The notes under the pieces: model-generated
Told to the model about the DNA's origin: nothing
Databases searched by the model: none
The model's input: the letters and a program-made list of their open reading frames with translations, nothing else
Source: Dendrobium chrysotoxum
Taxonomy: Eukaryota; Streptophyta; Magnoliopsida; Asparagales; Orchidaceae
Direction: 5' to 3'
Assembly: GCA_019925795.1 (NCBI GenBank)
Contig: CM034300.1
Coordinates: 32,289,591 to 32,353,590, forward strand
Length of the DNA: 64,000 nucleotides
Translations under genes and position numbers: made by a program
Shown: positions 56,040-64,000 of the stretch, one piece after another
How the letters are laid out: each line of letters opens with the position of its first letter
Numbering within the stretch: position 1 is the first letter of the stretch

Positions 56040-58700
56040 AAATTTAATAATTAGTTAAATTAATTAAATAAAAAATACTAAAAATTCTAGGATAATTTTA
56101 AACACTTGTAATAATCCCTAGAAGTCTTTAGTATTATTTGGGGTAGATTTCAAGAGGTTTCGAGTTGATTTGGTACAAAAATAAGAATTTCTCTATAATT
56201 AAATAATTAAATAATTCATTAAGATGGTCAAACATGTAAAAGTAAAACTAATTATTAAAAAAATCCAATTCACACAAACTTAATGGCATTGGACTAATCT
56301 CTGAGTCCAGTATTTATGAAATATATAAAACTTCTAGAAATCATAGTAAATCAGAAAGTCAATATTTGGTTAAATTTAATTAATTAAGATGTGTTGAACT
56401 TGTAAAAATCATAAATAATTATAAAACAAAATCTAAATTATGCAAACTCAAATGCATTAAACTTATCTCCATGTCTAGTATTTATAAAAAATATAAAACT
56501 TCCATAAATCATTATAAATCAAAGTGTTAATAATTGGTCAAACTTGTATAATTAAATGTATAGAAAAATACAAAAATAAAATAAATCATCAAAAATTCAA
56601 TAAATGTATAACTAAATGAATCAAATCTGACACATACTTTCAAAAAAGTTCTTAGTCTAGACTTCCTCATGCTACAGGGCAACCTCTACTAACGAGGCTT
56701 TAGTTCTCATGGACGTTATGGCAATGCCTTAAATTGATTGGTAGAATGTAAATGATAAATTGTAAACTTTATAAATTAGTAATTAATGAATTAATTAATA
56801 AATAACCAACACTCGATCAATGATGATTTTAGGTTAGGCTACCTCAAGCTGTGGGGCTTTGTGTATTAAAGATGCTTTAGTCCTGGTACTCATTGTGACA
56901 ACACAAACAATGAATTGATAGAATTTAAATATAAATTATTAATTTTATGAATTAGTAATTAATGAACTAGATTAATTAAAAATTAGTTATAAAATACTTA
57001 GACATTATTTCTACCTGTATGCTTGATTCCTTTCAAGAGGACAAATGTGTATTTGATTGAAAAACTTAAAGATTAAAATAGGTAATTAAAAGGTAAGGAC
57101 TCTATGAAACCTATCTATCCCAGTTTTTGTGGACTGAGAGCATTGCAAATTTGAGCCTAGGCCTTTCTTATCAATAACTTCTAGTACTTAGAATTTGTTG
57201 AGCACTATGTTCTTTGAAATCTAAAGAAAAAAAACTTCAACAATCAAAACACTCTTAAAAAAATTCAAAGCATCTAAAATATTTAAACTTAAATTCTAAC
57301 AACCTTTCAATGACCTCAAATAAATCAATTCATTTATAGATAACTTTCAACACTGCTTTAATTTTCTATGTACACTCACACTACATTGAATATGTACATT
57401 TCTTTTATATATAAACTGCTCTTTTATATTTCTATGAAATAGAATGTACATAGGAAATGATTTAAAAGCAAATGTAATGGCAAATGTAAATACGTTGTAC
57501 AATGTTAAGATTTTTAAAAGATTTGATATTGATTATTTATATATGCATGCATAGGTTCCAAAAAGAAAAGTGTCTTCTTCCTTGAAGGTCATTATATTTT
57601 GGAATTTAATACAAGATTCAGAAGCCCAAAGGTTAAAGACTGTAATAAATAATCATATTTAAATCAACATTTGTAAATGAATAGAAATCTAGGCTTGTTG
57701 TTGTGCGAGCTTGGCTATATTTACTTTACAGTAAACCCTAGGTTATACTATTAGAAATTGTTAATGAATAATAGCTTTTATTTATACATTATTATTCAAG
57801 CATCAATTTATTACATGATCATGTATAAATTATAAAGTCCAAATTATAGTCCTATAAATTATAATTCTTTGATTCATGGGATAAAGCTTATCTAATCCTG
57901 CAATCATATGGTGATTGATTGTGCTTAGGAATATAGCTGGAGATCACTCTAGGAAAGTGTAAGTCCAGATTGTATTTAACCATTAGTCTTTCCACATCTT
58001 TTCTATTCTATCTTTCCAAAGATCGCAATCTAAATTAGAATTTATAATCTAAAGTCTGTATACATTAAAATCTTTATAATCGTTCTTTAAATCTACATGA
58101 AATTAAAAACTTTAGCCTTCATTTTAATCGAGAGTATTCGCTTAGAAGATGTAATTTATTATAGAAGCTTTCCCTTATAGGAAGTCAAAATCTCATAATT
58201 AAAATAAACACTATCTTAGTTCCTCTCTAAGGTAAGGGAAAAGTCTAAGGATGTAGACATAAGGTTTAAACATTGGTTTATTTTTATAATAAAAAATAAA
58301 AGTGAATATTCTTTTTATTCTTAGGGTTAAATTGAATATTTTTAATATTATTTGATTATGAAAATAAATTCATTGAGTTAGTCTCATGAATAAAATGGGA
58401 AGTGAATATTCTTTATCCATAGTGATGAATTTAATATTCCTAATATAGTATTGATTATAAAAATAAATTGATTGATTTAGTTTCATGATTAAAATGATTA
58501 GTGAATAACCTTTTTATTCTTAGGAATGAATTGAATATTCTTTATGACTCTTTTAATCATGAAAATAAATTAAGAGTTTCTTTTTTCAAATTGATAGTGA
58601 AACATTTGTCTGTCATTCAGATTGATATAATGTTAATCTATGCAGATTTGATTAAAAAAACACTTTTAAAGAAAATCATGTTGTAATAAACATTTAATTT
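56040..58700 (+). repeat. Interspersed repeat, copy 2
   Basis: Collinear with 1-2890 over its length (for example 'gatggtgattgattgtgctt' near 57910 against 2085, and the end 'aatcatgttgtaataaacat' near 58674 against 2860). It joins gag-like sequence at about 58705, where copy 1 continues with tandem repeats, a LINE and gag; a deletion of several kb in this copy explains the difference. Confidence 0.6.
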
Positions 58701-58871
58701 GTCTACACCCCTATTCATAATATTCCGCAAGATCTTATTTGTATAGAAATTGAGATGCCTAATTATGATAATTCTTCAGATGAACTTTTAAAAGTGAATA
58801 ATAATTTAGAATTAGATGAACCCACTATCTCTTCCCCATAAGAGATAGTTGAAGTAAACTTATGTAGTGGT

Positions 58872-59480
58872 ATGGTATTACCACCATTAGTATCTGCAAC
58901 CAATAAAGGAAAACAAATTACTGATAAACCAAAAATGTCAACACCAATTCATACCAACTTAGATGTAGCTAATTCAGATATTCCTAAAGTGGATTATAAT
59001 GTTTTATCTCATCTAAAAAAATTTCCTGTGAAACGAAGTATCTATGATATTTTGGTTTCTAAAGAAATAAGGCAGGCTTTGATTAAGGTTTTACTCGATC
59101 CAAAAATTTATATGGCCCAGTTAGCATCAATGCAATCTGAAGAAACATTAAGTTATAGAGAAATTCCAAAAATTACATTCTAAGATGATGATTTACTTTT
59201 GGGAACAGTGGATCACAATCATCTGCAATATATTTCTATGAATAAAGATAAATTGAAATTATCTCATATCTTGGTTGATTCAGGTGAATTAGTTAATATT
59301 ATGACTCTTAAAACTCTCACATACTTAAAAGTGGATAGTTGTAAACTCAACTATGATAAAATTTAGTTGTGTGGATTCATTGAAATGGCGAGATAGCTTT
59401 GGGCTCAATAACCCTTCTTTTAGAAATAAGAACCTTAAAAATTGAAGCCAAAGTCTATATAATAGCTTTTGAGATTTTTT
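58872..59480 (+). pseudogene. Gypsy copy 2 gag C-terminus and protease
   Basis: Frame 58872-59183 (103 codons) is the counterpart of 10747-11091, with 'LIKVLLDPKIYMAQLAS' shared. The protease follows with 'HILVDSGELVNIMTLKTLTY' (about 59265-59325). D-S-G is kept here, unlike D-P-G in copy 1. The frame is lost in the following flap and C-terminal region. Confidence 0.75.
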
Positions 59481-60559
59481 TAATGCCGTCCTAAGTTGAC
59501 CCTAGCTCCATTAGTATAGAATGGTGCCGTCCAGCCCTCATTAGTGTATCTAATACTCTTATGAGGGAGTAGAGAATTTTATTAAAGGTGACTTGCAACT
59601 ATTTTCCATTCATGTAGTTGGTATATACAAAGATGATTCATACTTTCTGCCTAAGAAGCAGACTGTCTTCTCTAAAAATCTAAAATTGGCCTAAGTAAAA
59701 GAAAAATAAAAGAAAGAAAAAGAAAAATATTTTGATCTTAAGCACGATGTTCACTGGTCACCTTCCCCTCCTTCATATAGAGGAGGTAGAATGACTCAAT
59801 AATCTAGAGGAAGAGGTCTAGGATGTCAAATTCAAATAATGAAAGAAATATATAAATAATGGTGCCTGTAATACATATCAATTTGGAATCCAGTATGGAG
59901 GTTGAATCTGATTGAGAAAAATCCACATGCTATGGAATATAGGAACTTTATAAAGTAGCCAATGTTTGAAATTTTAATAGAAGCTGATAGCAATGAGGAA
60001 ATGGTCTAAATTTTTAGGGAAGGTACTTTGAATATATATACTATAGAGAGATTAAATAAGTATTTAAAAATTATTACCTTGACCCCACTATCCCAGAATG
60101 ATGTAAAAAGCTTAGAGGTGAAAGCCTCTCCTCCTTTAAACCAAGATTTCTAAGCTAATACCTTTATGGCGTTTACCAGTAAAGCTATAAAATTTGATTT
60201 AACCCTTGATGATCCATTTATTGATGAGATAATTGAATTTGTTTTGATTGGTAGTCAAATTATTTCAACAAATTTGATAAGCAAGGTTTAACTCCATCAA
60301 ATTTGATTAGAGGTATGCTCTATACTTCAAAAACTTGTGGAATACAAAAAATCACAAATATACTTAAGGATTAGGTGTCAGCTTCAGAACTCTATATTTA
60401 CTTAATGATGATGAATATTGGTTGGTTGTATCAAATAATGTGGAGTCTGATTGTGGCTTTTTAGTGAACTTTAAAACTTTGATCAAATTCTATTTAAAAA
60501 CTTTAGATGATCTAGATGACTCTAAAGTTAGGATTTTACCTCCAAAATTTTAAGAGGAG

Positions 60560-62070
60560 ATTAAATCAATATTTGATGATTTAAAAGAAATAAATCTAGG
60601 CAATGAATAAGATCCTTAGCCAATTTTTATAAAGTTTTAATTGAATGGGGATGAGGCAAAGAAATCGATCGAGTTGCTTAAAGAATTTAAAGACTTTTTT
60701 TGTTGGAGCTATGAATAAATATTTGAATTAACTCCTGACATAGCAGTTCATAATTTAGAAATTCAATCAGAAATGGTTCTGATCAAACACGCACCTCGAT
60801 AGAAGTGACTTGACATTGAGTAACAAGTAATAATTGAAGTCATGAAATAAATAAATATTGGTTTCGTCACGGAAGAGAAATATCCAATTTGGTTTACTTC
60901 TATTATCCCAGTAAAGAAAAAGAATTGTTAGATTTATGTCAACATTGACTTCAAATATCTAAAAAAAGCATATTCTAAAGATGAGTTTCCACTTCCTGTA
61001 TTAGATATTACCTCCTCACATGTGATATTTTCTTTTATGGATAGTTCATCTGGATACAACCAAATTAAAATGGTCCTTAAGATGTGAAGTATACAATATT
61101 AAGAACACCAGTAGGAGTCTACAATTACAAAGTTAAATTATTGGATTAAAGAATGCTAGGGAAACCCACCAACGAGCATAGGAATTTTTTATGAAGTTAT
61201 CCACCATAAAGTGGAATGTTATGTCAATGATATAGTCATTAAAGTCTCAAAAGAGATGATCATTTATATGATCTAAGAATAGTTTATGAAAGATTACATC
61301 AACATAACTAAAAAATTAACCCTTTAAAGCATTCTTTTGGCATCACTTCAAAAAAAAATTTAGGTTTTGTGGTTTGACACTATGGAGTCAAAATTGATCT
61401 AACAAAATTAAAGTGATAATAGAAAAATGTCTCACTCAATTGAAATCTATTTAAGGTCGATTAGTATATCCTTGGAGATTTATATCAAACCTTTCAGGCA
61501 GAATTCAACCATTTATAGCCCTTTGTAAGAAAGCTGCTCACTTTATTTTGGATGATAATTACTAGAAAGTATTCGACAGTATAAAATAATATTTAACAAA
61601 TCCTCCAGTCTTGGATGCTCCCATTCTAAGGAAGATGCTAATTTTATATGCAACAAATTTAAATGAATCTCTTAAGGCCTTGTTAGCTCAGAATAATGAG
61701 GAAGGAAAAGAAAATGTACTTTTTATTTGAGTAGATATTTAGTTCCAACTGAAGTTATTATCCTCTGATTGAGAAGCATTATTTAACTTTAATCTTCATC
61801 ACTCAGAAGTTAAAGCAGTATATACTTTCGCATAAAGTGAATCTGATATTGAGTGTAAATCCTTTACAATATTCGATGATTTATCTGACATTCTCATAGA
61901 GATTGACCTGATGGTCAATGATTCTATTACAGTTTAAAATCACATTCATTCCCTTACAAGCTATAAAAGGGAAAGCTATTACAAACTTCATAGTAGATTT
62001 TCTAGTGTAGGATGACTATCTAATAAATGATGAACTAGAAGATGAACAATTCATGAAACTAGAATCTAAT
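60560..62070 (+). pseudogene. Gypsy copy 2 reverse transcriptase and RNase H
   Basis: 'YPIWFTSIIPVKKKNC' and 'VNIDFKYLKKAYSKDEFPL' (about 60885-60995), then 'HVIFSFMDSSSGYNQIKM'. The catalytic motif reads YVND at 61220-61231, the same Asp-to-Asn change as in copy 1. RNase H blocks ('LKQYILSHKVNLIL'-like) are near 61810-61850. Many stops. Confidence 0.8.
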
Positions 62071-62204
62071 TAAAGTCTACTTAGGAATTCTATTTTGATA
62101 GTGTTACTTTTATTCAATAAGAAACATCTGATCATATTTCTTGAATGTGCTAAATTTTTTTAAAGGAGCTGGTTCCAGAAGACAAGAATGGGTCTAGAAT
62201 CTAT

Positions 62205-62571
62205 CCTTATGCATGTAAGTTTTAAATTCCCCAAACATTATTAAACTATATCCATAATGAAATGGTATTTAGATGTTCATGGTATCCTTTCTTTTTAGAT
62301 TTTAATGGTTCAACCATCTAAATCTTCTCATTCAAGAGTTGCCTCTTATTTGGGATCCATCTCCATTAAAAAATAGATGCTTGGTGTAAGCCAATTTGCA
62401 TGGAAACCCATATGCTTCATTATCATCAAAATCTACTAATAGGTATAAACCCCTTTTCATGGTATCTTATAGACTCTATTATCACATAAATCTATCTGTT
62501 TGGGAGTGGCCATCCCATCTAGATTTTAATCCACTTATTTGGGAGATGCTACCCTAGTTAAGTATAAATCT
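62205..62571 (+). repeat. Gypsy copy 2 tail with GGTGTAAGCC repeats
   Basis: Matches 16010-16250: 'ttaaattccccaaacattat' then 'taaactatatcc', then 'caaccatctaaatcttctca'. Three or four decayed units of the 'ggtgtaagcc...catgg' repeat follow (near 62381, 62441 and 62500). It is cut at 62572 by the Copia-3 LTR. Confidence 0.65.
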
Positions 62572-64000
62572 TATTACAATCGAGGGGCCTAAGCTTATAT
62601 TTTGATGATTACAAATATTATTGGAGTTTATTTAGTTTTCCTTACTTATTATTATTACATAACATTTCTATGTATAATATATTTTCAGGTAAAACATACA
62701 CCAAGCATCGCCAAAGGATCAGGGCTCAAGATTGGGTAGTATAGGATTAAATTTTCTAGGAGTTTGTATTTTATCTTTCTTGAGTTAATGTATTATAAAA
62801 GGTGCAAGTTAGCGTAGCAATTGTTCACACACATAGGAGGAGTGAAAATAAATTTTTTATTTTATTTTTAATCATACTATATAATCTTGATAGTACTGTA
62901 CAATCTATTAAAATAAAAATTAATTATAATATTTTATTTTAAACTAAAAGTATTAATTTATAATACAACTAGTCATATAGTATGAACAACAGATTGTATA
63001 TAATGATCAACTATAATAAGAAACCCTCTGCTGAATCTAACTTAAAATAGGCAAATTTAAATTGTGAGTTTTGAACTATTCATACTATATAAATCATTTC
63101 ATACTATATGATATTTTATATAATTTCCTTGTTAGGTCAGTTAATTAAGCAATCAAATATGATCTAATTGATTTTAGATCATACAACATGATACATATAT
63201 CATACTGTATAATTTAATCGAGGAGTCTCTAGGAGAAGTTTGGTTCATATAGTATGTTCCAAAAATCATATTGTTCAAATCACTAGAGAGATCTTTGGAT
63301 GATTTTTGCTCATCCTATAAAATCTAATCTTAAATTGAACTAATCATAATGTACAATTTTTCATTTATACACTATAATTAGTTAACAGACTTTACTTGAT
63401 CATCATGTGTATTATTCATAATACAATACTACATAAGGGGAATTGAACTAATCGTACAATATGAATATTGTCGACTAAATTAGAAATTAAGGTTTTCTTA
63501 GATACCATGATTTAAAAATTTCTAATTTTGTTTGGAGATGTTTTTGATAGTCATGGGGATTGAGTCTTTTATGAGAGAGTTTAAAAGTGAGCTTTGGGTA
63601 AGGGGAAGGGAAGTGTTATTGAGGGAGAGGGAGATTAGCCTTATGGAATCAGTGGAGTATGTGAGAGAGGATCTACACATGGTTGCTCCATCCAACATTA
63701 ATCTTCTTCCTCCATGGGTCAAGGTTTTACTTGACAGAAACTCTGAAAGAACCTCTTTGAGAAAAAGGACCACCGACTTCTCTATCATATCATTGGAGAA
63801 AGGGGTTCGTCTACTCCGATGCACCATTGTTGAAAGGAATTTGGGTACTCCACCACATTGAATTTGTGGAAGAGATTCTTGTAAAGGATTCTTCACCTTA
63901 TTATTGAGGAAAAAGTAGAGACACTAAGCAATTTAGTGTAATACCTGAACATGAGGACTCCGGGGAGTGGTCATAGGTCAAGTTTGACAAAACCATTATA
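62572..64000 (+). mobile_element. Copia-3, 5' LTR of a third Sirevirus-like element (runs off the window)
   Basis: Starts TATTACAATC. It shares with Copia-1 the block 'tttcttgagttaatgta', the 'gttcacacacataggaggag' block and the end segment 'ggggagtggtcataggtcaa' then 'gtttgacaaaaccattata' (compare 29557-29590). With Copia-2 it shares the GTAC-type paired palindromes. Only LTR sequence is inside the window; the internal region would lie to the right. The frames at 63522-63896 (minus) and 63532-63861 (plus) are leader sequence, not genes. Confidence 0.8.
62860..63475 (+). promoter_or_regulatory. Paired palindromes with GTAC-type core in the Copia-3 LTR
   Basis: Boxes start at 63178/63199 ('atcatacaacatgat' and 'atcatactgtataat') and 63244/63265 ('ttcatatagtatgtt' and 'atcatattgttcaaa'), both 21 bp apart. 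Further decayed groups lie near 62865-62900 (19 bp apart), 63345-63380 and 63440-63470. Confidence 0.75.

Larger units (their letters stand above)
58705..62160 (+). mobile_element. Ty3/gypsy element of the Tat type, copy 2 (gag start and integrase missing)
   Basis: Collinear with 10660-14170 of copy 1: gag C-terminus (58872-59183), protease, RT and RNase H to about 62070, then a direct jump to the 3' tail shared with 16010. The second RNase H is present only as its first few residues, and the integrase is gone. Stops are dense. The copies differ by roughly a fifth to a quarter of bases by eye. Confidence 0.8.

Noticed and set aside
63522..63896. Overlapping frames on both strands (124 and 109 codons)
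   Set aside because: They lie in the leader part of the Copia-3 LTR, which is non-coding in Copia-1 and Copia-2, and have no recognisable domain.
1..64000. Host genes, tRNA or rRNA genes
   Set aside because: I looked for tRNA box A/B patterns, rRNA cores and non-transposon protein motifs by eye and found none; short or diverged ones could have escaped.

Overview
This window looks like repeat-dense, AT-rich nuclear DNA of a flowering plant with a large genome. I found no host protein-coding gene, tRNA or rRNA. Everything recognisable is retrotransposon: Sirevirus-like Ty1/copia elements (initiator-Met tRNA primer site, coiled-coil gag, several polypurine tracts, a third ORF after pol), Tat-type Ty3/gypsy copies (two RNase H domains), L1-type LINEs and one RTE-type LINE. 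All coding regions carry stops, frameshifts or deletions. The species cannot be named from the sequence.

Layout: 1-2890 is a repeat that recurs at 56040-58700. Two tandem arrays follow at 2998-3640. A decayed RTE LINE (minus) lies at about 4833-7945. A decayed Tat-type gypsy element (plus) covers about 8600-15850, followed by a tail of repeats with the core GGTGGAGCAAGCCCC. From 16400 to 23250 there is non-coding, LTR-like DNA with hairpins and TATA-like sites. More GGTGGAGCAAGCCCC repeats cover 23260-24126.

The centre is a three-level nest. LINE A (5'-truncated L1, perfect 14-bp target duplication at 24127-24140 and 41844-41857) was hit by LINE B (nearly full-length L1, GGTGG target duplication). 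LINE B was then hit by Copia-1 (28183-38560, plus; duplication ATTCA/ATTCC). A second Sirevirus, Copia-2 (42530-52146, minus; duplication ATCTA/ATCTG), follows. At 55950-62570 lies a second, more deleted copy of the gypsy element, and its tail is interrupted by the 5' LTR of a third Sirevirus (62572 to the window end).

The most interesting signal is in the Sirevirus promoters. The Copia-1 LTR carries seven pairs of a 15-bp palindrome (consensus ATCGTCCNGGACGAT). In the 3' LTR the two centres of every pair are exactly 21 bp apart, two helical turns, and the pairs recur about every 105 bp, ending about 45 bp before the TATA box. The same paired array, repeating about every 92 bp, lies inside the element just before a TATA-like site and the start of ORF3. 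This suggests that ORF3 has its own promoter. Copia-2 and Copia-3 keep the 21-bp pairing but with a different core (ATCRTACNGTAYGAT). This looks like a conserved cis-regulatory architecture whose recognition core has drifted between families.
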